Shown here: piece after piece, positions 45,310-57,762 of the stretch
Position numbering within the stretch: position 1 is the stretch's first letter
How the letters are laid out: every line of letters begins with the position of its first letter
Assembly: GCA_023374045.1 (NCBI GenBank)
Contig: CM041776.1
Coordinates: 348,315,636 to 348,379,635 of the forward strand
Source: Limonium bicolor
Taxonomy: Eukaryota > Streptophyta > Magnoliopsida > Caryophyllales > Plumbaginaceae
Reading direction: 5' to 3'
DNA length: 64,000 nucleotides
Notes under the pieces: generated by a model
The model's database searches: none
Seen by the model: only the letters and a program-made list of their open reading frames with translations
What the model was told of the DNA's origin: nothing
Made by a program: the position numbers and the translations under genes

Positions 45310-47965
45310 GTTGAGAAGCGGAGGACGAGGGTTGTCATTCGTGGTATCCCGCTCCATGCATGGAATAAGGTTAATGTGCGAAAAAATGCACAAACAGTAG
45401 GTGACGTTATTAAAAATAAAAAAGGAAGAAAACCATTTTGTGGAGAATGCCGAAGTTTGTATCCATATAGAAACTTCGACACTCTAGTTGATAAACTATA
45501 AAATTTTGGTCATAGTAAAGGGTGATTCCTTGCCGGTGTCAATAGTGAAATAGGTGACGAGAGGGTATTACGAAGAACAGACCCTACCGAGAGTATTGTT
45601 CAGATACATTGCTGATGGGAGTCCATAACGTTGGTCAACAGAGTTTCAATAAGATGACCAGTTGCAAAAAAAAGAAGGGGAAGATATTTTACTATCAAGA
45701 TGGGTCCCTAGGCAGTAGTAATTCCCACAGTTGATAAGCGAATGAGCCCCAGTTTCATCCAGCTTGGTGTAATTGGGAACTCAACGAATGTGCCTCATGA
45801 CGACACAATTATTGTGTCCACATTATCTCCCCAATCAAGAGGTTTGCGACATCTAGTAATGAAAAAGCGGCAGCGGCAGACAGCGAAGAAATTAATTTCG
45901 TTGTTGAGTCCCTGAATTCGTAGGCGGCGCAGAGAGGGGACAGGTGCATGGGGATTCAGTTGTGCCAAATAATAGCATCCTGGAGTGAGAATTGAATAAA
46001 GACAAAAAAATTTGAAGAGAACAGTGCGGCGCTGCAAGAGGGGACGGGAGTGTGGAGACGGTTACTCCTGAGGCGCGTATAGAAACTCCAAGATCGATGG
46101 ACATAGAGACAGGCCGGGGTATAAGGGTGGGCCGATAGATAACTTTGAGCCCATAAGCCCAAGGCTACTACCAGAGCATGCCAATCCAGAATCAAATAAA
46201 GGTATCATTCTTTCTGTTGATTTTGTCCACAATGCCCCTCCAAAATTTTAGGATACAAAGTCGGTCCAAGCACGGGATAAAAACGGAAGGATTGTTAATG
46301 TAGAAGCAGAAGCATGTGTTTGCCTGCTATATCAATTGGGATGTCAAGTCCTTGATCCAGTCCTTACCAAGGCTAACATCCAGAACCAGCTCCAACTTTC
46401 ATTAACTCATTGAATTCATTCAGAGGTTCCGCGGGAAGCAAAAATTTAGGGATCCACCATCCCTCCAAACTGGTTTCATAAGAAGGAAGGATTAGGGATT
46501 AGGGTTTATGGAAGCTTCATCTGGGTTGGGAGGATGGGAATGGAAAAAGAAGGTTGGTCGTTTAGATCTCAGTGGCGGCGTAGTCCCACGTTTGTTATTG
46601 GAGCTTTCCCCTTGATGGTTTTCATGCGATATACCTAGGGTTAAGAGGCTAGAGTTTCATAGGTGTCGTGGCTTTGTTTCAATTGCTTTGGTTAAAACTT
46701 GATGATGGTCCTAGGTTCGACATGAGGTTGTAATTATTAGTGGTGGGTACTTATTTTTCCTCCCTTGACTTTTTCCCATTGGGTTTTGCCTTGGGAGGTT
46801 TTAATGAGGCCCATCATATACCACTATTTTCATTAATATATTGGCTTTAAGCCTAATTATCAAAATTACTATTTTGGGGGCCATGTGCTGACTTTAATGT
46901 TATACCATCAAACAATATGAAAAATCATTTATAATTACAATATATTGTTAATTTTGAGTGAAGTAGTTACTTATTTTCTTACATGTTAATTACTGTTTTT
47001 ATTGATATAAACTATAAGATAATGACTATACTTAAAAATAAGGTCCCTACAAATTTGGGGCCCCCTAAAACACGGATGTAACAAGTGACAATGAGGACCC
47101 GAATAACACTTCGGTCCTAATGAAAGTGGAAGAGCCACTAGTTGCTACAGGGGGTAGAAAGTGTAGTTTTGATCGATGCACTCATGAAGGCACACTGGAG
47201 GAATGTGGCAACTACACAATTGAGGTCCAAAACGAAGGGCAAGCCAGTTTTGAACCCGCATAAACCATGTTTGGTAGTTGAAAATCCATCAAATGGAGCC
47301 AAGAGAAGATGACTCTAACACTCAAGAAGGCACGACAACCCCTGGATCAAGGGTTGCTTGGAAAAATGAGACACCATGTTCATGGTTGCAGAGATTGGTG
47401 TAGCTCCCTTGCAATCATAGTTTGTTTTTCGTTTTCTATAGCCACGCCAATGTTCAAGCTTAGAGTCACTACGTAGAATGAACACTTGGTTTTATATGCT
47501 TGCATAAATATGGACATGGCTAATGTAGTCTGCTATTTTTGGAACTTTTTGGCTTTATCAAGTGTCCTTCTTTCGCATGCGGTTCAAGGTTCTTCAATAT
47601 GGTTGAGTGACAGTTAGGCCTATTAGATGTTTAGTGATATGTGTTATTATGTATTTGCGTTTGGACACATCTTAGAGGTAAATGTTAGTATTTATTTGTT
47701 GGTTTGTTCATAAGTTTATACGTTTTTGGTGATAAGGTTTTGTTATGCTAATAGTTAGAGGTGTTTTGGCAAAGCAACTAGCTCTCATAGGGCCAAGCAT
47801 GGATGGCAGACTTAATGCTACTCAAGAAACATCCCAGATGATTAAGTTGTCGATAGTTGTTGCTTAGTTAATGTTTGTCATAGGTCGGGTTTGTAAGAAA
47901 AGAAGAATCGGAAATACTACTTGTATCTCAATGGCGGTATGACCAAATTAATGAAATGGATGGAG
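45310..47965 (+). mobile_element. Decayed rest of the LINE, likely with its 3' end
   Basis: Heavily mutated DNA downstream of ORF1. I recognise no endonuclease or reverse transcriptase. Segments near 46760-46860 (TTTTCCCATTGGGTTTTGCC, TTTTAATGAGGCCC) and near 47920-47960 (TCAATGGCGGTATGACC, TTAATGAAATGG) resemble 3' ends of plant LINEs, so more than one truncated copy may be present. The exact boundary is not resolvable by eye. Confidence 0.4.
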
Positions 47966-50271
47966 TTAAAAAAAGGGAAATTTCATGAAATGTCACTATA
48001 TTTTGGTTAATTCATTAAATGTCACTACGAAAAAAGAAAGTCAGAAATGAAATACCTGAACTTAAATATGGTGATTATATTATTCTAATATAGTATTTAA
48101 GGGCCTAATAGCGCCAAGTAATTTTGGTAAGGAAAATAAATCCAAAAGAAATGAGAAGAACGCTTAGAAAGCGGAAAACGCTAAAATAAGCGTTAAATAA
48201 CCATAGGAGGTACGAGACCTCGGTTATAGTATCGTAAGGATTCCTAAGGCTTATTCATGCCTAATTAGTATACGGGAATGATTCCCGAAGAGAAACGGAT
48301 CCAAGAAATGTATTAAAACGCTAATAGAGCTTTAGCGCACGTTTTTCGAGGAAACCCGAAAACGTGATTTTAAGTGGTCAACGAACCCGTAAAAATTATA
48401 GTTTATTAAATAACTATAAATAAACATTAATGAAAGCTTAATGTCCATAAATTAAAGAAAAGAAATTCCGGAAAACGGGCCCGGTTAGTGAATAGTAAAA
48501 CTACCGGGTAAAATAACGAGCGTTTCTGTAAAAGACGAAAAACGCTCCAGCTAGTATAACAGTGGGGGCCGATTTTTACTGTTGTAGACAGCCCTCTCTC
48601 ACATACACACAAGTAACAAATAAGTAAATCAAAAAGCAATAAAGTAATAAAGCAAAAAGTAACTTATACTACTTACAACACTCTCACTCATTCTCACTTT
48701 ACCCTCATCTCTCTCCTCCCTTCTCTCCCAGCGATTCTCCCTCTCTCTCCTTTGGCTGGGCGATTTTTGAGAAGCTCCACACACCTCCATGGCTTCTCTT
48801 CATTCTTCCTCATGCTCTAGCTTCATTTGAGCTTGAAATGTAAAATAAAACACATATTCGAACTCCCTCATCCTCCTCTACATTTCTATCTTTTCAAAAT
48901 CCGAAAATGAGCAACTTCATCTCCATGGGTTTCCCCATTTGAAGAGAAAAGCACACCATTGTGAAGCTTGGAGACTCCTCTTTCAAACAAGGTAAAAATC
49001 TCCATGAAAGACCTCGCTTTTCTCCATCTCCTTGGTGGCCGATTTTTGTCTCTCTCTCTCTTACCTTGTTTTTCTTCTGTTTTGGAGCTTTGCTTCAACC
49101 CTCCAATGGTGGTGAGAACACCTTCTTGAACCAAGGGCTAAATCCCTCCTAAAGCACTCCAAAGGTAAACCCTAGAAATCTTGTTTTGAACATCTCAATG
49201 AATTAGTATGAATCTAAGGGTTAATGTATTAATTATATTGCCTTTGTTTGATTGGGTGATGGGAATGGAGTTTGGCAACTCCACCATTCCCCACAAACCG
49301 ATTTGGACAAGAAAGAGAGAAAGAGGAGGATTGGAAAAGAAAGAAGGAAAATAAAAGCTCAAGGTAAGAGCTCCTTCTTAATGCCTAATTAATGCATTAG
49401 TGTAAGGGGAATGGGTAAACAAATAAAAGAACCTAAACTATTGTACTAGTATTGTAGTTGTGGAGATTTGAGTATTTGTGAGCAAAAATGTGGATTTGTA
49501 GGCCTTAGAGCCAAATGAATGGTGGTGTATGTGTATTAGCCTTGCTATTTGAGGAAACAATGATGTATTAGTATTGTGATTTAAGAAGTATTGGTGTATC
49601 AAGATTTTGTATGAACCTTGTGTGCTGGTAGGACCCTTGTTGGGTGTGGCTAGCTTTAGGTTGAATTTGTGATGAGAGGATGTGTATTTGAGGATGTAAG
49701 GAAAGTAGGTGAACTATGGCGAAATTTTAGTAGGAATTGTGTATTAAGAATGACTTGATGAATGGGAGAACCAAGGTGTGTATTGGAATTTATAAGGGTG
49801 TTTAATGACCATGGAATGGTAGTTGTGGTATGAGAGTATTAGGATGAAAAATCTGTAGCAAGAGAGGTACCAAAATGCATTGTGGAACTAGGAAGAAATT
49901 GGTGTGCAGGATTTGTAAAATGAGTGTTGGAACTTGGGTGTAGGAAGTGTAATGGCTTGGAAATGAATTGGCATGGTAAGGAGAGGTATTTAGAATGCAA
50001 GGAATGGCATTGGTTGAGGAAGCATTGGATGTGAGGATTGAGTTTTAAAATCTGTAGCATAAGTGTAACAAAAACTGTTACAAGTGTTGGGAAAGAAGTG
50101 AGGGAATTGTGTAAGTTAATTGATGGATTTAGTAATGGATTTGGTGGATGAATTAAGGTGATTTAGAGGGCCTAATTGGTGCTAAACCATGTTAGATGTA
50201 TGTAGGAAGTTTGGGGAAGCAATGGGTGAAATGGGAAAGAAAAAACAAGCCTGTAGCAATGTTCTGACTTC

Positions 50272-50540
50272 GTCCGACCCAGACGGTGAGTCGGACGTGG
50301 GTCGGACAAGGCGTGAGTAGCGGGACGTAAACATTCTGGCTTCGTCCGACCCAGAAGGTGAGTCGGACGTGGGTCGGTTAGGGCTAGGATAAAAACAAAC
50401 CAAAACTTTCTGGAACGGTCCGACCCAGAGGAGTATGGGTCGGACGGAACAGTGCTGGGTCGGACGGGAAGAATTTCAGAGGACGTAAACCTACTGGAAT
50501 GGTCCGACCCAGGGCTTGGGTCGGACGGTGGGTCGGACGG
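50272..50540. repeat. CCGACCCAG/GGGTCGGAC palindrome cluster in the 5' LTR
   Basis: Four blocks, each with TCCGACCCAG followed by one or two GGGTCGGAC or GAGTCGGAC copies in the opposite sense, and a conserved spacer ending in GACGTAAAC. The GTCGGAC motif recurs about ten times. Confidence 0.85.
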
Positions 50541-51639
50541 CCCTAACTTATAAAAAAACAGTAGTAATATAGTAATCATATGTATGTATGTATGTAGGTA
50601 AGTACATAAATAAAGGACCTTAGTAATATACCATTACTGTGACAACAATGGTAAGGAAGTAAGTATGGGAGTAGGAAAACAAGTATGAAAAGTAATTAAG
50701 TAGGTTGAGAGTATGAGAACATTAAGAATACCGGGATAACGGGGTAAGTACGGGGATAGTAATTGGTTGTGTACCGTAAGAGTATAGTATTAATAATAAT
50801 GTTGGAACATTATCAGTGGAACAAGTGTGAACCAAGGAACGAGGGAACACACGGTAGAGCTAACTCCGGTGAAAGGGTATGATTTCCTCATGCCCCGTAT
50901 GCTAACCGAGTTACGTTGATTTGTGTGCTGTATGCCGGCTAATCAAGACTAAAGCATGAAAACGGTTTATTGCATTTCATTACATGTCTTGCTGTATGTT
51001 GATTGAGCTAACCTTCTTGATTGATTGTGTGGCTTACTTAGTGCGTAGACCGACTCATAGATGAGTCTTATTGTGTATGACTCGTAGTGAGAGTCATGTG
51101 TGAACTAATGGAACCGTAGCAACGCACTAAACCAATGAACAATAAACGATAACGTAAACAATGAACTCACTAGAATGTGAGAGAGAGTACGGGAGTAATA
51201 ACCTCCGATAACGGTAGGAGAACCGAAATGAATAATCCACAAACAACAAGTAGTGGAAGTAGTAAGTAACCTCTATTAGAGGAATTAATCTTGGTGCAAA
51301 ACATGAACCATGAGAGTAGTAAAGAATAATGAGGGATCTCCAAACCCCTTAGTAATTAGTCGACCCATTATGAGAGGACCCGACTGATGTAAGTATGTCC
51401 CGAACATGAGAGTATTCGATACGTTGGGGAAACCCTTAAATCTGAGGATACTAGTCGGTTGTAATTCCCTAAGCTAGAGGAGGTTATCAAGAGAGATACT
51501 TCTAGGCTAACCCATGAGATGTATTATGCTCTGAGAGAAGAGTGTTGGGAATTTGAGTAGTCCGGTACAAACGGGCATTTGAGTATTTGAGGAGCTAAGC
51601 GTATAGCCCTCGTATTGTAGGTCCGGTGGCGAGTCTTGT

Positions 51640-51940
51640 GTATGACTCCGCCCAGAGACCAAAGTAACGAGTAATGAGTATTGCGTATGTATGAGTAAAG
51701 TAATGAGTATCGAGTAAGAAGCAAGTATGAGTATGTAATGAGTACCGAGTATGAGCGTATGAGTAAGTATCGAGTATTGAGTATGTAAGAGTAAGTATGG
51801 AGAATTGAGTAGTGAGTATGCACTAGTATAGTAACGAGTACAGAGTAAGGATCGTGTACGAGTAAGTATTGAACATGGAGTGATGAGTATGCAAGAGTAA
51901 GGAGTAAGTATGAGTAGAGTAACGAATATCGAACAGTAGA
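51640..51940. repeat. GAGTA-type simple-sequence expansion in the LTR
   Basis: Degenerate repetition of GAGTAT, GAGTAA and GTAAGTAT over about 300 bp. The matching block in the other LTR is about 61360-61650. The reverse-strand ORFs here, rich in Tyr, Ser, Leu and His, are products of this repeat and not genes. Confidence 0.8.
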
Positions 51941-52585
51941 AGAGAATAATGAATGTATAACAAATACGAATGGTTGACTATTGAATTGTCTTCCTTAGTA
52001 AGTATTGAAGTTGTATATTATGTAGGTATTTTGATTGTATTGTTGTAGTATGATTATGTATGTATGCATGTAAAATGAACTCCATGTATATCCGACCCAA
52101 AGTAGTCGGCGTACCGCGGTTAGCACGCGGTATATGCGGATTTCATATGCAGCGTAAGCTGACCCCCTAGGGGGACCGTTTTTAGTGTGCAGGTACCGAA
52201 GCTGACCACCGTTCGAGAGAGTAGGACGGGGACTGCTATGTAAGCATGGGTAGTTGTATAAAAAGGGATTGTACTTGTAATGTATTGGGAAATTGAAAGT
52301 CCAAGCTGTATCGGTAACTTAAGGATTGTAGTATACTCGGTATAGTAATGATTGAAGTTGTTGTAATTGAATTATGATGAGTAAGCAATGGGAAGTATTG
52401 TATTATGTAGAGTACTCGGTATGTTCACATTCATCAGACCGATAGTATGTAGAATTGTAACTCGCCTTGTTAGTCACGTGGGTGACTAACGGCATTGTAC
52501 ACCCGCCGTTGAGTAAGTAATATCCGCTGCGAAGGTAAGTATGGTACAGTAATGACGGTATTAGCGGTAGGGGTGTTTCAAAAAG

Positions 52586-52597
52586 TGGTATCAGAGC
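52586..52597 (+). other. Primer-binding site of the giant element
   Basis: TGGTATCAGAGC, five bases after the 5' LTR. Its last bases form one arm of a perfect 8-bp stem CAGAGCGA-AGTA-TCGCTCTG (52592-52611). Confidence 0.9.
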
Positions 52598-55500
52598 GAA
52601 GTATCGCTCTGATGGATGAAATACCGAGTTTAGGAAAATACCGAGTTAGGAATTAGAGACTTAGGGCTAAGGGTTGAGTGTTAGCGTGTGAGGTACGCTA
52701 GTTAGGAACTTCCGCGTGAACCGGAAACCTACAACAACCATACCCCGCCCTCCGCAACCCACGGTATTAAGTTGGGAGAATAACGCCAGAGAGATGGAAA
52801 GACCTCTCACACTCGGGTAACACCCGATCTGGCAGTGCAAGTAAACCTTATTAGAAAAAGAACCTGTCATACGGTAGAGTCCAAGAACTGGAAGTCCCGA
52901 AGACGGTTCCCGTTGAATGATGATGACCGCACTTAATGGCGGAGAAATGAAGATCCTAAACACAAGGTGATGGAATTTATGGCACCATGGGGCGACATGC
53001 TTCGCAGTCGCGAGAACCATGAATAGCCAGCAAGAAGAGAAGCACAAACGCGCAATGAAACAAGGAAGATAGAGTAGCAAGCCCGAGACAAGGGAGTCTA
53101 CGGACTGTAATGTTCGATAATACCAACAACGGTATGCAAACCGACTAAGGAATTAGTCGAGGTTGGATTAACACCAAACCTGTACGCCAAGAGGCTGCAA
53201 TATCGAACGACATAGATCAGGTGACAATGGAAGTAATCATAAAGCATATACCCATAGGACTACAACGTGGTTCCGGAGGATAAGTCAAGTCTCATTAACC
53301 ACAGTGAAGGTGTGAGGCACCCGGATGGACGACGACCATGTCAAGTACTCTGAGAAACGACTCAAGAGATCGATCACCAAGATCAAAAGATCAAATGAAG
53401 ACCTAATAAAACCACCAATTATGGATGGAAACGATACCGTAACTGGTATACGTTAACCGAAAAACAACCTACCCGCGCACTTGCCCAGGGCAAGTGCAGC
53501 AACTACAAGACGGTTGGAAGACTTTTAACAACCCGCAAATACTTACTAAAGTACCGCTATGACGAATGGAGCAAATATAGGATCACCAATCCTAAGTATT
53601 TAAATAATGAAACCTCGGAAAGGCCTAACGGCCCGACCATTGTATTGAGAGTATACCGGTCAGCAAGAAGCTGAACTTGGTCAAGACCTGAATCATGGCA
53701 ACGCCATGAAGAATTTCTTTAACACCGAACCGTTATTTCAAAACCAAAATTTTTCTTTCAAAACTACGAACCCTTCTTTTAAACCTTGGATTTTTAAAAC
53801 TAAACAAACGGAATTACGGTGAGTATCATAGAATGATACAAGAGGAGTTGACAATAGAATACTTCACCTAGGCGTGTGACGAACACTACGAGTGTACCCA
53901 AATACGGGATGTGGGACAACCGCACTCCGAAGGAGCTTGCGGGCCTGACATGTAGTTAGGTAAGTGGTAACGTGCCAAGAGGTACCCCACGTATGTATAC
54001 ATGTAGTGTACGAAACACGGGAAGTAGTCAACTCTGCTCTACGGACCATAAGTAAATTTAAACAGAACAGTTGGATACCTCAACCGAGCAAAGGAAACTC
54101 AGATAAGCTACAAGCTAAGGAGTCAGAAACTCACTTCAGGAGAACCATAAGAGTTGGAAGTGCAAGAAGCACTAACAACGGGATAAGACATTGGATATGT
54201 CTCGAAGATATCTAAGTAAAGCATGATAACTGGAAGGAATACCCAGTCTAAGCACAGTAAGGCAAATGCCTAACATTAACACAGCAGTGTTCAATGAACG
54301 GGATAGAATTCCCAGAACAACTACCACAAACGCACAGGGTGATGTTATAAGGTACCAGAAATACCACTCATCACCGGAAGGGATATCAAATCCGTTATAA
54401 CACAAGGAAAAATACCAATGGTCTACCCTAAGAACGGGAGACTTATAACCCTTAACGGATCACTCAGATCCAAAACCGCAAGGTAGGACAATAAACTGAA
54501 CATATTCATAGGTGTCAGATGCTACCGTATAATCAGTACTACCCAGGAGCAATCCATAAAGGGTATCCAGTCAACACAGTCGAACGAGATGTCGTGGTAA
54601 CAACACCACAATTGGAATGAACATCCGGTTAGGACACCGAAGGGATCCCACTTGGCGGGATACCCCAAATTAATAAATGGTATCGATCAATATCAAGATA
54701 CAAAAAGGGTCTCCAACAAACGGAAGCGTGGTGCGACGATCTTATCATGGAGCCCAGTATCACCTCCAACTCAGCGATAGCTTACGGAGAAGTAAACACT
54801 GGGGAACAGCCTATAATGAGCAGAGCTCTAGGCAACATGGCTAGTAGGCCATGAAACTGTTACCACACAACCCAACGGTTGCAAAACCAATGTGAAGCTA
54901 TACGGAAAGTGGTCAAGGAAGACACGATAAAAGAGTAACAACCAATAATTGAGGATGCCCCTCATAAATGTGAGACCACAAGAGTGGAACACATGGATCC
55001 CAAGAAGGGGATACCACCAGTAACTGTCGGGAAATATATTCCTTTCAGAACTACTAGTGTAGTCAAGCTTGAGCATACAACTATTGTCAAGCAATGTGAA
55101 ATAAGCTTCAACAGCAATTGTTGACAACCAAGGAGTAACCAGTTATAAAACCAATGATGCTCAGAGAGCTCAGAAAAATAAAGTAATACCATATTCCGTA
55201 CTTGCCAAATATATGGGGAACCATTGTATAAATGATAGAAATGCATGAGCTGAAGCTAGCAACAGTGGATGCCATGTAAACCAATACTGTGGAATCAGTA
55301 AGAACATGGTGCGCAGCAGGTGACCAACGTATGCGAATAATCACCCAGTACTATGGAGTTTTAATACAAATGGTAGACAGACCGGGCAACAAGCCAGAAG
55401 TCTGTACCAAATGATGAAGCACCACCTGAAAGAGTAACGATCAGTCCTATTGCGACCTCATAAGAGACTTACTGCCAAGAGTACACGCCTCTGCACTCTG

Positions 55501-57762
55501 TAGGACTGAGTGTTTGGTATTGCACTTGTGCAGTTAATGATCAAGTGGGATAGCTAGGAAGATGGAAATGTAAATCATGGTAAATCCTATGTACACCAAC
55601 AAATATGGCATAAGCCAGTTAAGCAAAAGCTTGGAAACAAACCGTGCGGCCTAAGGCCAAAGAAGCACGAAGAGTGTGAAACACACCAATAATCACAAGA
55701 TGTGAATTCCATTGGAATAAAAGCGAAAGGAGACTTAGAAAGTCACAAGGACCGACGCATGGAAAATGCAAGGTCATACAAGTAAAGAACACTTGTAATG
55801 AACCAGAGAAGCTGTGTAATTCAGAAGCCTAACAACAGAGGAAGCACTACAACTAAGTAGTGACTTAGCCTCACCCAACAATAAGTCGGAGGAACCAAGT
55901 GAATGATCACTACCAAACACAACAGTATGTATATCGATGGCCAGGGATCTGGTTAGAAATCTAAAACTCATTGAGTTCACGCACGGTAAAATATACACGC
56001 GAGATGGAACAGACCTTATTCCCACAATAAGAGGGATACAAAGGTGTTGTATAGCACATTTAAGATAACAAGAAGGGCGAATAACCCAAGTTATCAGGGT
56101 CGCGCAGCAGAAGCTAGTGGGCCCAGAATTCCAAGAGAAAATACACCTAGAACCAAACCCGGTTAAGAGTTAAATAAACTCCGATGAAAATTCTTGATGC
56201 AGGGACTAACCGGTAATACGGTTAAGACCCGTTGATCAAGGAGCATTGTATAATAGACCGCATGGAAGCTGAACCACTCCATGACGGCTGAATGCCTTCG
56301 ACCAATGTCCAATGATGACACATGGTAGATTACGTGGGCGTAATCCCTTTTAAGGGGGGTAGAGCGAAAACCGCGAAATGTATGTTTTACGTGATAGGTG
56401 CGTAAACTACAATGCGCATAGCGCAAGAGAATTTTTTGGATGGTTGATACTTATGTTACATAAACATTTGTATTCACTCATCGTGTAATTGTGGTAATTT
56501 GAGAAGCAAGTATAGGAAAAGGAGTAGTGAAACTCCAGGGGAATGAGAACCCGATTGGTAATAGTATGAGGAATGAGTATGTATGGGAGACTTGAGGAGT
56601 ATAAATCGGTATGGAACCAATGTGTGTAATGAGTATAAATCGGCACGAAACCGATGTATTTTATGAGTATGAATTTGGTATAGCAAATTAATGGGATATT
56701 ACACCCATGAATTTCTTGGGTATAGTAGTTGGAGATGATGTAGTAATAGTTGATGAGATGATTAGTAAGTAAGTAAGTGAATCATATAAATTGGAAATGT
56801 ATGTGTATGATTATGAGTAGCAAGATTAAAAAGATAGAAAACGAAATGATGTTTGATGAGCTGTCTGTTTGTATTGAGGTGGGAAGTGGAACTTGATTTG
56901 CTAGCGATCAAGGGAAGCCGAACACAAATTGGAGTGGAAGGATAATTCAACACCAATGTTGATCACATTGGGGTTGAAGGACTCTGGAAGCTCCCTTAAG
57001 TGGCCACAATAATAACACTAGTAATAGGAATAATATCATAAATTGAAATTGGGAGATGTATGCAAAGTTTTAAAATGAATTTCCAAAACTAATTTGGTAC
57101 AACGTTTTCTTCAAACTTGAGAAGGAGGATCGGTTTTAAAACCGCTCCCACGGGCGCTAGTGGATCTTCCATGCCTAGGCACGGGTATCCGGTCGAAACC
57201 ATAGGAGGTGAAGCTAGTTTTGAGTCTGTGGAAGTGTAGAGTAGTTTGAAACCACTACACCGGTTGTACGTACGGTAACAGTGTGTGTTTTGTATTTTTC
57301 CAAGGCACTGGGGCAGCGTAGTCCCGAGTAAGTATGAGTAAGTATGAGTAAGTAAGTATGAGTAAGTGCCTGAGGATCTCTATATGTGCAAATGAATTTG
57401 ATCAGAACCAAAGGACCGTAGAGCCAGAAAGCGTAAGTGCTCAAGTCATGACGGCCGTGAACCAGAAAGCGTAAGTGTTCAAACGTGACCGGTACCTGAG
57501 GGATCACTCGCCATTGGGGGAGGATTGTACCTAATTGTCTGCGGATGGACCCCTTGGAGAGAAGCTTAGAGAGAAGTAAAACGGATATTTGATTGCTATG
57601 CATGCAGTGACATGCTGTTTGGATGTGTAGTATGCATCATGTCAGACATTTGGAGTTTGACAAGCTATATGTAGAGGTCATAACCTTAGCATAGAGTATA
57701 TGTACGAGTAACAGTATTAGATTCACCAACTTTGAGGGCAAAGTTCTTTAAGGGGGGTAGAT
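52598..57762 (+). other. Interior of the giant LTR element, no coding domain seen
   Basis: 5.2 kb with many stops in all frames; the longest ORFs are about 140 codons and antisense. No zinc knuckle, protease DSG/DTG, reverse transcriptase xxDD or integrase motif was recognised. 55487-55565 closely resembles 1981-2060 (both contain CTCTGTAGGACTGAGTGTTT). The polypurine tract at the right end (57750-57761) is intact. Confidence 0.7.

Larger units (their letters stand above)
48048..52580 (+). repeat. 5' LTR (4533 bp) of the giant element
   Basis: It aligns end to end with 57763-62281. Differences are scattered and mostly 1-2 nt insertions or deletions in short runs. It contains a CCGACC palindrome cluster (50272-50540), a GAGTA-type simple-sequence region (about 51640-51940), and a GCTGACCCCCTAGGGGGACC hairpin followed by TGTGCAGGTACC about 400 bp before the end. 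Confidence 0.95.

Noticed and set aside
46866..47080. Possible hAT-like MITE with GGGGCC-type ends
   Set aside because: TTTGGGGGCC and GGGGCCCCC are present near both ends, but no clear inverted termini or 8-bp target duplication could be read.
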